Source: Parapontixanthobacter sp963736595 (lineage in GTDB: Bacteria; Pseudomonadota; Alphaproteobacteria; Sphingomonadales; Sphingomonadaceae). Taken from it: a stretch of DNA of 64,000 nucleotides. This document shows, piece by piece, positions 17,970-25,386 of the stretch. The stretch spans positions 186,001-250,000 of the forward strand of contig CAVTPG010000011.1 of the NCBI GenBank assembly GCA_963736595.1, read 5' to 3'. The position numbers and the translations under genes were made by a program. The notes beneath the pieces are model-generated. The model had not been told where the DNA came from. It ran no database searches and saw nothing but the letters and a program-made list of their open reading frames with translations. The stretch's first letter is position 1; each line of letters begins with the position of its first letter.

Positions 17970-19412
17970 ATGACCACGAACACACAAGCAGTCGCCGCGA
18001 TTATTCTTGCCGCAGGCAAAGGCACGCGCATGAAATCCGATTTGCACAAAGTGCTGCACCCGATTGCGGGCCGCCCGATGCTGGACCACCTGATGGCGTC
18101 GGTCGCGGCGCTCAAACCGGCCAAGCAAATCTGCATTGTCGGGGCTGGGCGTGAGCAGATCGAAGAGGCTGTGACGGGCCGCGCGGAAACGCGTTTGCAA
18201 GAGCCGCAGCTTGGCACTGGTCACGCCGTGCAGCAAGCGCAGGAGGCTTTGTCTGGTTTCACCGGCGACGTGCTGATCCTGTATGGTGATGTGCCATTTG
18301 TGCGCGGGGAGACGATGCAAAAGATGCTCGACCGTCTGCACGAGCACGATGCGCCCAAAACGGTGGTGCTGGGCTTCACGCCGGACGACGCGCTGCAATA
18401 TGGCCGCGTGATCGCCGATGATGCCGGACGGATCGCCAAAATGGTGGAGTATAAGGATGCGAGCGAGGATGAGCGCGGCTGTACCTTGTGCAATTCCGGG
18501 CTGTTGGCGGCGCGCGCGCAAGATCTGTTTGCGCTGCTTGACCGGGTCGAAAACGACAATGCGCAAGGCGAGTATTACCTGCCCGACATCGTCAATATCG
18601 CGATTGCCGATGGAGATGTCTGCGCCGTCGTCACCACCGACAGCCCCGACGAAGTGCGCGGAATCAACAGCCGCGCCGAACTGGCCGAGGCGGAGCGCAC
18701 CTGGCAGGAACACGCCCGCGAGCAAGCAATGGCGGGCGGCGCGACCCTGAAAGCGCCCGAGACGGTGTTTTTCAGCTTCGACACGGTGCTGGGCCGCGAT
18801 GTCGTGATCGAACCGAACGTGGTGTTCTGCCCCGGCGTCAGCGTGGGCGACAATGTCCGCATTCGCGCATTCAGCCATCTGGAAGGCGCGACACTGGGCG
18901 ATGATACCGAAGTCGGCCCCTATGCGCGCCTCCGCCCCGGAGCGGTCCTGAAAAAAGGGGCGAAGATCGGCAATTTTGTCGAAATGAAGCAGGCGGTGCT
19001 GGGTGAGGGGGCCAAAGCCAGTCACTTAACTTATCTTGGCGATGCCGAAGTTGGCGCGAATGCAAATATCGGCGCGGGGACGATTACCTGCAATTATGAC
19101 GGCTATTTCAAATACAAAACGGTAATCGGAGAGCGCGCGTTTATCGGCTCCAATTCGTCGTTGATTGCGCCGGTTAAGATCGGCGCCGATGCAATCGTCG
19201 GTGCGGGCAGCGCCGTGTCGCGCGATGTGGCCGATGGAGAATTGCGGCTGGTACGCGGAGAACAACTGGTCAAGCCGGGCTGGGCCGACCGCTTTCACGA
19301 TACGATGAAGAGGAAGAAAGCGGCCGCTCAGGAAGCGAAGGCGTTTGGGAAGGCGTCTGAGGAAACCAGCTGCGAAGAAGGAGGACTGACTTATGGCTTT
19401 TGCTCGCCTTAA
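17970..19412 (+). CDS. glmU: Bifunctional UDP-GlcNAc pyrophosphorylase / glucosamine-1-phosphate acetyltransferase GlmU
   Basis: GlmU makes UDP-GlcNAc for peptidoglycan and LPS. The N-terminal uridylyltransferase domain has IILAAGKGTRMKSDLHKVLH and LYGDVPF. The C-terminal left-handed beta helix has RPGAVLKKGAKIGNFVEMK and AGTITCNYDGYFKYKT. The ATG follows AAAGGG. The last residues (SEETSCEEGGLTYGFCSP) look unnatural and overlap the next gene by 20 bases. Dropping one base near 19362 gives a Lys-rich end KPAAKKED and a TGA at 19387, just before the next ATG. A small sequence error is therefore possible, with no effect on the catalytic domains. Confidence 0.95.
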   Translation: MTTNTQAVAAIILAAGKGTRMKSDLHKVLHPIAGRPMLDHLMASVAALKPAKQICIVGAGREQIEEAVTGRAETRLQEPQLGTGHAVQQAQEALSGFTGDVLILYGDVPFVRGETMQKMLDRLHEHDAPKTVVLGFTPDDALQYGRVIADDAGRIAKMVEYKDASEDERGCTLCNSGLLAARAQDLFALLDRVENDNAQGEYYLPDIVNIAIADGDVCAVVTTDSPDEVRGINSRAELAEAERTWQEHAREQAMAGGATLKAPETVFFSFDTVLGRDVVIEPNVVFCPGVSVGDNVRIRAFSHLEGATLGDDTEVGPYARLRPGAVLKKGAKIGNFVEMKQAVLGEGAKASHLTYLGDAEVGANANIGAGTITCNYDGYFKYKTVIGERAFIGSNSSLIAPVKIGADAIVGAGSAVSRDVADGELRLVRGEQLVKPGWADRFHDTMKRKKAAAQEAKAFGKASEETSCEEGGLTYGFCSP

Positions 19413-19662
19413 GAATTTTGCGGAAGTCGTGTTGCTGTTTCTGGCGCTGTTTGCGCTGGTCCCGATACCGGCGGGCGAGGGGTTCACGACGATCCCGGCC
19501 GCTGCCTTTGCCGCCACGATTTGCTTCACGATCAGCCGCGCGCTGCGGTGGAACTCGCAATGGTATTTTGCGCTAGCCGAAGCGGTGGCGTTTTACATCT
19601 TTGCGACCTTGCTGCTCGATACTGAAGTCATCCAGCGGGTGATTGTTGCGCCTGTTGGGTGA
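19393..19662 (+). CDS. Small membrane protein, function unknown
   Basis: An 89-residue protein with two or three hydrophobic segments: FAEVVLLFLALFALVPIPA, FTTIPAAAFAATICFTI and FALAEAVAFYIFATLLL. A strong GAAGGAGG ribosome binding site lies just before the ATG. It is downstream of glmU and 5 bases before an HNH-type gene, so probably co-transcribed with both. No family recognised. Confidence 0.65.
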   Translation: MAFARLKNFAEVVLLFLALFALVPIPAGEGFTTIPAAAFAATICFTISRALRWNSQWYFALAEAVAFYIFATLLLDTEVIQRVIVAPVG

Positions 19663-19667
19663 GCTGA

Positions 19668-19970
19668 TTGGGTAAGGGTGCACCAGTCGAGGAGGCGGAC
19701 GCGCCGCTGACCTGTTGGCTGTGCGGGCGCGCGTTCGGCAAAGCGATTCAATGGCATCACACCGTGCCGAAATCGAAGAAGGGCCGCGACACGGTTCCGG
19801 TCCATCCGATCTGTCACAAGACGATCCACACCCTCTTCACGAATGCCGAACTGGCGCGAATCGGGGCCGATCGCAGCAGTCTTATAGAGCAGGAAGAGCT
19901 TACGCGGTTCGTGCGATGGATCGCCAAGAAGCCGCCAGACTTCCATGCGCCCACTCGCCGCCGCCGATAG
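19668..19970 (+). CDS. HNH-endonuclease-like small protein
   Basis: A 100-residue protein whose CWLCGR pair, WHHTVPKSKKGRD and VHPICHKTIHTLF segments make an HNH-type metal-finger fold. It is short, without an extra DNA-binding domain, and follows glmU and a small membrane protein. There is no phage or toxin context, so a housekeeping or orphan role is as likely as nuclease activity on invading DNA. The start appears to be TTG at 19668. Confidence 0.7.
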   Translation: MGKGAPVEEADAPLTCWLCGRAFGKAIQWHHTVPKSKKGRDTVPVHPICHKTIHTLFTNAELARIGADRSSLIEQEELTRFVRWIAKKPPDFHAPTRRRR

Positions 19971-20073
19971 TCGGCACTCGCGCTAAACCGCCTTGGAAAG
20001 CAGTATTTCGTTAACCTTGTCAATTAAGGGCGTGAAGGCCGACTGTTCTATTTTGGGATTAGTCGTGTGGGAA

Positions 20074-20106
20074 GCTATCTCTGCCGCATTTTCCTTGCTA
20101 GATAGC
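20074..20106. repeat. Inverted repeat just upstream of the PEP-CTERM gene
   Basis: GCTATCT (20074-20080) and AGATAGC (20100-20106) are exact complements across 19 bases, ending 5 bases before the ATG. It could be an operator or an mRNA hairpin that limits ribosome access. Confidence 0.4.
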
Positions 20107-20111
20107 TGGTT

Positions 20112-20870
20112 ATGGAAAGCAATTGGGTCTCCGTTCTGCGAAACAAGTGGGTGATAGCAAGCGCTATCGCGATCGCTTTGCTCGCGGTTGGGTTAACCCT
20201 AACGAATAACGCTCCTTGGTCGCCAGCATCCACTCTATCCGGCGCGCAGCAGGAAAAGTCGATTGCTCAGCGCGTCACCGATACGCTGAACGCATTGATC
20301 GGGCGCTCGCCCGGCGAACGTGAAGTCGGACGCTTGAACAAGATGACCAAAGGCGGCAAATCAGCCGGTCCGCGCGGTCGTGCCAATGGCCCGACACAAC
20401 GCGCATTGGGCAAGGTGTTCGACACACCCGAAGGTCAAGCGCGCGTATTGCCCGGTGATGATGGGCTGGATCCGGGCGTGATCGCAACGCCGGATGAGGT
20501 TCTGGCGCAAGGTCCAGCCGGAACAGGCGCAGGCACACCCGGCATCGGTATTCCCGGTGCGGGCGTTGGCGGACCTGATTTCAGTGGCGCGCCTTCTCCG
20601 GTACTCCCCGGTATTGGCGGCGGTGGCGGCATCATTGCGCCTCCCGGCAGCATCGGCGGCGGTGGCGGACCCGGCGGCGGCGGCGGCGGCGGAACACCTC
20701 CGGTGATCGTCAACCCACCTGCGCCCGGACCAGTGCCAGCCGTGCCTGAGCCTTCGACCTGGGCAATGCTCCTTCTCGGCATGGCCGCTTGTGGCGCAAT
20801 GCTGCGCCGCAGGCCGCGCAAAGCCGGTGCGGCAAATGAGCTTTCATGCGAAACGCCGCGCACTGCATAA
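20112..20870 (+). CDS. PEP-CTERM sorting-domain protein, Gly/Pro-rich
   Basis: The C-terminus is a textbook PEP-CTERM tripartite signal: VPEPSTW, a hydrophobic segment (AMLLLGMAACGAML) and a basic tail RRRPRK. Such proteins are processed by an exosortase (EpsH) during export. An N-terminal hydrophobic segment (VIASAIAIALLAVGLTL) precedes a long low-complexity region: Gly runs (GGGGG, GGGGGGG) and Pro-rich stretches between residues ~135 and 215. No enzymatic domain is visible, so it is probably a surface or extracellular-matrix component. No exosortase gene is in the window. Confidence 0.85.
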   Translation: MESNWVSVLRNKWVIASAIAIALLAVGLTLTNNAPWSPASTLSGAQQEKSIAQRVTDTLNALIGRSPGEREVGRLNKMTKGGKSAGPRGRANGPTQRALGKVFDTPEGQARVLPGDDGLDPGVIATPDEVLAQGPAGTGAGTPGIGIPGAGVGGPDFSGAPSPVLPGIGGGGGIIAPPGSIGGGGGPGGGGGGGTPPVIVNPPAPGPVPAVPEPSTWAMLLLGMAACGAMLRRRPRKAGAANELSCETPRTA

Positions 20871-20890
20871 CGCCTCGGTTGACTGGCCGC

Positions 20891-21526
20891 ATGACACGCC
20901 ATTTAACAAGAGGCCTGCTATGCTGTTTCGCGATGGCTGGTCTGTCGGCTTGCAATAGCGAACCACAAGCCCAAATCATCGAGCCGATTGAAGTCGCTGC
21001 TCCGACTGTGCCGCAAGACACCGACACCCGCGCTTTTCTAACGCCAGACGAAGCTGCTCTTGCTGCCTCCGACGGATTGCTGCCTGCCAACATCAAATCC
21101 GTGCTGAAAGTCGACCGCACTATGCGGCACGGGCAATATGAGTGGCAGGAAAGCGATGTGCCGGACGGACCGCTGCAAGTGCGAGTGGACCTCGATCGTC
21201 AGCTTGTGTCGGCGTTTCGCGGCGGCCATGAGATCGGTACGGCGGTCATTCTTTATGGGGCCGAGGGCAATGATACGCCGACCGGACGCTTCCCGATCCA
21301 GCGGAAAATTAAGGATTACTATTCGCGCACTTACAACAATGCGCCGATGCCATTTACCCTGTGGCTGACCGATGACGGGGTTGCGCTGCATGGTAGCAAA
21401 GTCGCGTGGGGCGCGGCGACGCATGGCTGTGTCGGCGTACCGCTGGGCTTTGCGAAGCTGTTGTTCGAAGTCGCCGAAACGGGCAATGTGATCGAGATTG
21501 TCGGGCGAAAAGGTAACGCCGCGTAA
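20891..21526 (+). CDS. L,D-transpeptidase family lipoprotein (YkuD fold)
   Basis: The C-terminal domain has the YkuD catalytic region: LHGSKVAWGAATHGCVGVP, with the nucleophilic cysteine in HGC. Family members form 3-3 cross-links in peptidoglycan or attach lipoproteins to it. The N-terminus has a lipobox (MAGLSAC), so the enzyme is probably membrane-anchored in the periplasm. The ATG at 20891 is preferred over 20846 because it begins directly at the signal peptide. The earlier ATG overlaps the PEP-CTERM gene. Confidence 0.83.
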   Translation: MTRHLTRGLLCCFAMAGLSACNSEPQAQIIEPIEVAAPTVPQDTDTRAFLTPDEAALAASDGLLPANIKSVLKVDRTMRHGQYEWQESDVPDGPLQVRVDLDRQLVSAFRGGHEIGTAVILYGAEGNDTPTGRFPIQRKIKDYYSRTYNNAPMPFTLWLTDDGVALHGSKVAWGAATHGCVGVPLGFAKLLFEVAETGNVIEIVGRKGNAA

Positions 21527-21575
21527 ACCATTCTCGCTGACGTTATTATAACAGTCGCCACGTACAAACGATGCC

Positions 21576-22220
21576 ATGGAACGGCATTGTGTCTCGACCC
21601 AAACGGCAAATACGCCACGGAAAGCTCGCAAGTTTGCAGTCGCAGGCGCGCTGGCGCTGTGCGCGCCGATGCTGTTAAGCGCGCAGGGCCTCCACAACAA
21701 TTTCGACGACCGGCTGTTGGCCAGTCACAACCGTGAGCGGGCCAGCGTTGGCCTCACCCCGATGGACTGGAATCCAAAGCTGGCCGATGCGGCGCGTGAA
21801 TGGTCCGACCATCTGGCGCAGACGGGAAAGTTCGAACATTCACCCGACGAAGCAGGTCAGCCAAGGCATGGTGAAAACCTGTGGGCGGGGACCGCAGGCT
21901 ATTATCAAGCCGAAGCGATGGTCGGCCTGTGGCTCGATGAAAAGCAGCATTTTGTGCCGGGCACTTTCCCGCATAGCAGCACCACCGGCAGCGTTTCGGA
22001 TGTAAGCCACTACACGCAGATCATCTGGGAAGACACGCTGGAAGTGGGCTGCGCGATCAGCCACGGCGAGGTCGAAGATGTGCTGGTCTGTCGTTATGCG
22101 CGGCCCGGCAATATTTACGGCGAGGAAATTGCCGTGGAAGCTGGCGAGGTGGAGCCGGATCCGGTGGAAGTGAAGGCTGAGCCGTTCCGCGCGCTGTTCG
22201 CTTGGCTTGGGCTTAGCTGA
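21576..22220 (+). CDS. Secreted CAP-domain (SCP/PR-1-like) protein
   Basis: A 214-residue exported protein. After a signal peptide (FAVAGALALCAPMLLSAQG) the CAP fold is clear: LLASHNRERASVGLTPMDWNP, HSPDEAGQPRHGENLW and the signature HYTQIIWEDTLEVGCAI, with VCRYARPGN near the end. CAP proteins have diverse, mostly undefined extracellular roles. An acidic tail follows the domain. It neighbours an L,D-transpeptidase, so a cell-envelope role is reasonable. Confidence 0.87.
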   Translation: MERHCVSTQTANTPRKARKFAVAGALALCAPMLLSAQGLHNNFDDRLLASHNRERASVGLTPMDWNPKLADAAREWSDHLAQTGKFEHSPDEAGQPRHGENLWAGTAGYYQAEAMVGLWLDEKQHFVPGTFPHSSTTGSVSDVSHYTQIIWEDTLEVGCAISHGEVEDVLVCRYARPGNIYGEEIAVEAGEVEPDPVEVKAEPFRALFAWLGLS

Positions 22221-22286
22221 ACTGCGCTAATGCTGGGTCGCTAAACAAAACGCTGCTGGCCAATTCAATGCAGAACTGGACGCAAA

Positions 22287-22310
22287 AAAGGCGACCATAA
22301 GGCCGCCTTT
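22287..22310 (-). terminator. Terminator of the ATP synthase operon
   Basis: On the minus strand AAAGGCG-GCCTTATGGT-CGCCTTTTTTG forms a stem followed by a six-T run. It lies about 60 bases after the atpC stop. It may also act weakly on the convergent CAP gene. Confidence 0.8.
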
Positions 22311-22371
22311 CACTGTGGTTTTCCCATATTCTTTGCGGCTTCATTGCGCAAAGCTGCACGGTCCTGTTGGA

Positions 22372-22638
22372 TCAGCTGTCTTTGTCGCCAACGTGTTCGG
22401 CCAGCACGGTCAAACCACTGTCTCCGACTTCGGCAAAACCGCCTTGGACAGCGATTTCTTCTGGCGTTCCGCCTTCGGTTTTATAGACTTGCACGATCCC
22501 GTCGCGAATGGTGGACATGAAGGGCGCATGGCCTTCCAGCACACCGAATTCGCCCTCGGCTCCCGGAACGACGACCATATGGACGTCTTCCGAGCGCACT
22601 TGCCGGGCTGGTGTCACGAGTTCGAAATGCAGCGCCAC
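22372..22638 (-). CDS. atpC: ATP synthase F1 epsilon subunit
   Basis: The 88-residue protein has the epsilon beta-sandwich: HFELVTPARQVRSEDVHMVVVPGAEGEFGVLEGHAP-type strands and IAVQGGFAEVGDSGLTVLAE. It lacks the long C-terminal helical hairpin of the E. coli subunit, which is common in alphaproteobacteria. The subunit couples rotation and regulates ATP hydrolysis. It abuts atpD with no gap. Confidence 0.94.
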   Translation of the reverse strand: MALHFELVTPARQVRSEDVHMVVVPGAEGEFGVLEGHAPFMSTIRDGIVQVYKTEGGTPEEIAVQGGFAEVGDSGLTVLAEHVGDKDS

Positions 22639-24111
22639 TTACGCCTCGTCGGCCATTTTCTTGGCTTTTTCGACCGCCTGATCGATGCCGCCAACCATGT
22701 AAAACGCGCTTTCGGGCAAGTGATCATATTCGCCTTCGACAACCGCTTTGAACGAGGCAACCGTGTCATCGAGCGCCACGAACACGCCGGGTATGTTGGT
22801 AAACACCTCGGCCACGTGGAATGGCTGACTGAGGAAGCGCTGAATTTTGCGTGCGCGTTGCACGGTCAGCTTATCTTCCTCGGACAATTCGTCCATGCCC
22901 AGAATGGCGATAATGTCCTGCAAAGATTTGTATTTTTGCAGAGTTTCCTGAACCTTACGCGCCGTCTCGTAATGCTCTTGTCCCACAACGCGCGGCTCCA
23001 GCACGCGGCTGGTGGAATCCAGCGGATCGACCGCCGGATAAATACCCAGCTCGGAAATTGCCCGCGACAAAGTTGTGGTCGCATCGAGGTGGGCAAAAGA
23101 TGTGGCAGGCGCCGGGTCGGTCAAGTCATCGGCCGGCACGTAGATCGCCTGAACCGAAGTAATCGAACCCTTGTTCGTCGACGTGATGCGCTCCTGCAGA
23201 TTGCCCATATCGGTGGACAACGTCGGCTGATAACCCACGGCCGACGGAATGCGGCCCAGCAGGGCAGACACTTCAGAACCAGCTTGCGTAAAGCGGAAGA
23301 TGTTATCGACGAAGAACAGCACGTCCTGCCCCTCTTCATCGCGGAAATATTCCGCCATGGTCAAGCCGGACAAGGCAACCCGCGCACGCGCACCGGGAGG
23401 CTCGTTCATTTGGCCGAAGACCAGCGCAACCTTCGATCCTTCACTGATCGCTTCGCCAGCATCGTTCTTGGCAATCACGCCCGCATCGAGAAATTCGTGG
23501 TAAAGGTCGTTACCTTCGCGGGTCCGCTCACCGACGCCCGCAAACACGGACACGCCGCCGTGACCTTTCGCGATGTTGTTGATGAGTTCCTGAATCAGCA
23601 CGGTTTTACCAACGCCCGCGCCGCCGAACAGGCCGATCTTGCCGCCCTTTGCATAAGGCGCGAGCAAGTCGATAACCTTGATCCCCGTGACCAGAATATC
23701 GGCCTCGGTGGATTGGTCGACGAACAATGGCGCTTCGGCATGGATTGGCGCAGTCATCTCGGCCCCGATCGGGCCGCGTTCGTCAATGGCTTCACCGACC
23801 ACATTCATGATCCGGCCCAGCGTTTTGGGACCCACCGGAACGCGAATTTGCTGCCCGGTGTTCGACACGCTTTGCCCGCGCGTCAAACCTTCGGTTGCAT
23901 CCATTGCGATGGTGCGAACCGTGTTCTCGCCAAGGTGCTGCGCCACTTCAAGGACCAGCGTATTGTCGCCGTTCTTGGTTTCGAGTGCGGTCAAAATCGC
24001 TGGCAAATCACCTTCGAAATGGACATCGACAACGGCGCCGATGATCTGCGCGATCGTACCTTTGCCCGAAATATTCGGCGTGGTCTGGTTGAGTGCTGGG
24101 GCGGTGGCCAT
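22639..24111 (-). CDS. atpD: ATP synthase F1 beta subunit
   Basis: The catalytic subunit of F1, 490 residues. The P-loop is GGAGVGKTVLIQELI near residue 160. GVGERTREGNDLY, the Walker B region VLFFVDNIFRFTQAGSEVSALLGR and the signature PAVDPLDSTSR are all present. The intact frame contrasts with the broken atpG upstream. The start lies about 18 bases after the end of the inserted lipoprotein gene. Confidence 0.98.
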   Translation of the reverse strand: MATAPALNQTTPNISGKGTIAQIIGAVVDVHFEGDLPAILTALETKNGDNTLVLEVAQHLGENTVRTIAMDATEGLTRGQSVSNTGQQIRVPVGPKTLGRIMNVVGEAIDERGPIGAEMTAPIHAEAPLFVDQSTEADILVTGIKVIDLLAPYAKGGKIGLFGGAGVGKTVLIQELINNIAKGHGGVSVFAGVGERTREGNDLYHEFLDAGVIAKNDAGEAISEGSKVALVFGQMNEPPGARARVALSGLTMAEYFRDEEGQDVLFFVDNIFRFTQAGSEVSALLGRIPSAVGYQPTLSTDMGNLQERITSTNKGSITSVQAIYVPADDLTDPAPATSFAHLDATTTLSRAISELGIYPAVDPLDSTSRVLEPRVVGQEHYETARKVQETLQKYKSLQDIIAILGMDELSEEDKLTVQRARKIQRFLSQPFHVAEVFTNIPGVFVALDDTVASFKAVVEGEYDHLPESAFYMVGGIDQAVEKAKKMADEA

Positions 24112-24129
24112 AATGGGTTTCCTAAAGAC

Positions 24130-24504
24130 TTATAGGTCTACGTGATGTGAATCGTGGTTGGCGCAAAGTTGTTCTGCATCGGCAAGCGTCCAGTTGTCGC
24201 CTTCTGCTGTCAACTCTGCGTCGTGACGCATATATTCGTCTTCGCCGATACCAAATTCGCAGGAGACGGTGTCCGCTCCCATAGCGCGGCGGCACACGGA
24301 CGTGCTGACCGGCTCGGCAGCGGGGCAGGTCTTGGCGAACACTGCCGCGAATACAGCTTGATCGGGCGCAGGTAGCGCTGCTGCTTCGTCCAGATCGGTT
24401 TCATCCGCGGCGGTTTCCGTAGCGACGACGGGTGTAGTCTCTTCGGCGGTTTCGCCGCAGGCGGTAAGGGCAGCAAGGGCGGCAATAACAAACAGTTTTT
24501 TCAC
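24130..24504 (-). CDS. Cysteine-containing lipoprotein inside the ATP synthase operon
   Basis: A 124-residue protein with a lipoprotein signal (KKLFVIAALAALTAC) followed by an acidic, Thr/Ala-rich linker and a small domain with four cysteines (KTCPAA, VCRRAM, SCEFG, LCANHD). The C-terminus is His-rich (NHDSHHVDL). The GTG start overlaps the atpG stop (GTGA), so it is likely translated with atpG. No family recognised. Standard atp operons have no gene between atpG and atpD, so this is an insertion, possibly lineage-specific. Periplasmic location makes a direct F1 role unlikely, since F1 is cytoplasmic. Metal or redox chemistry is conceivable from the Cys and His residues only. Confidence 0.8.
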   Translation of the reverse strand: MKKLFVIAALAALTACGETAEETTPVVATETAADETDLDEAAALPAPDQAVFAAVFAKTCPAAEPVSTSVCRRAMGADTVSCEFGIGEDEYMRHDAELTAEGDNWTLADAEQLCANHDSHHVDL

Positions 24505-25374
24505 AGGGCTTCGGCTCCGGCAATAATTTCGATAAGTTCCGTGGTGATCGCGGCCTGACGGCTGCGGTTATATTGAATGGTCAATTTGCTGATGAGGTCG
24601 CCCGCATTGCGCGTGGCGTTATCCATCGCAGTCATCGAAGCACCCTGCTCCGATGCGGAAATTTCCAGCAACGCGCCGAAAATCTGCGTTTTGACATAGC
24701 GTGGCAGCAGAGCTTCGAGGATTTCCTCTTCGCCCGGTTCATATTCCACCATCGCGCCGGTTTCGAGCGCGGCCTGCTCGGGCGGCGGAACGGGAACAAG
24801 TTGCTGAACCGTGGGCTTCCTGAACCAGCGCGGATTGGAACGTTGGATAGATCAGATGCGCGATGTCGAACTTGCCGTCATCATACAACGCGATCAATTC
24901 TTCGGCGATCGCTTCGGCTTCTTCATAGCCCGGATTGCGCACTTGCGAGGTATCAAAATGCTCGCCCACTTTGCCGGGGAAGTTGCGCTTGATCGGCGCG
25001 CGACCCTTTTTGCCGACAAGGTAAAAAGACACATCCTTGCCTGCCGCTTGCAATTCGCGAGCCTTGGCCCCGGCTGCGCGCACGATGTTGGCATTAAGTC
25101 CGCCGCACAGGCCTTTGTCTGTGTTCACGACGACCAGCAAATGGCGTTGCTGCGAGCCTGTACCGGCCAGCAGTTTTGGCGCGCTGTCGCCCGACACTTT
25201 GGAAGCGAGCGAAGCCATGACCGCCGACAGGCGCTCGGCATAGGGACGCGCCGCTTCGGCAGCCGCCTGCGCCCGGCGCAGCTTTGCCGCAGCGACCATC
25301 TGCTTGGCCTTGGTGATCTTCTGAGTCGATTTTACCGACCCGATCCGATCTTTCAGTTCTTTTAACGAGGCCAT
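24501..25374 (-). CDS. atpG: ATP synthase F1 gamma subunit, frameshifted
   Basis: The rotor shaft of F1. The N-terminal helix reads MASLKELKDRIGSVKSTQKITKAKQMVAAAKLRRAQ in pieces, and the C-terminal helix has MTAMDNATRNAGDLISKLTI and YNRSRQAAITTELIEI. As sequenced the first frame continues into nonsense (SATCSRSAARAG) after LVQEA. Removing one base near 24816 joins LVQE to PTVQQLVPVPPPEQAALETG and on to MVEYEPGEEE in the other frame. The gamma subunit is required for ATP synthesis, so a one-base insertion error is the best reading. No sequence is missing. Confidence 0.93.
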
Positions 25375-25386
25375 TTCGCCGGTCCT

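Noticed and set aside
19668..19970. HNH protein as part of a restriction or toxin system
   Set aside because: No methylase, helicase, toxin partner or mobile-element context; only the small fold is visible.
20594..20700. Tandem repeat or CRISPR-like array in the PEP-CTERM gene
   Set aside because: The repetition is irregular GGC/GGT glycine codons within a coding frame, without spacers.
22315..24135. Very long plus-strand open frame (606 codons) across atpC/atpD
   Set aside because: It is antisense to the intact, highly conserved atpD and shows no domain; it arises from codon bias.
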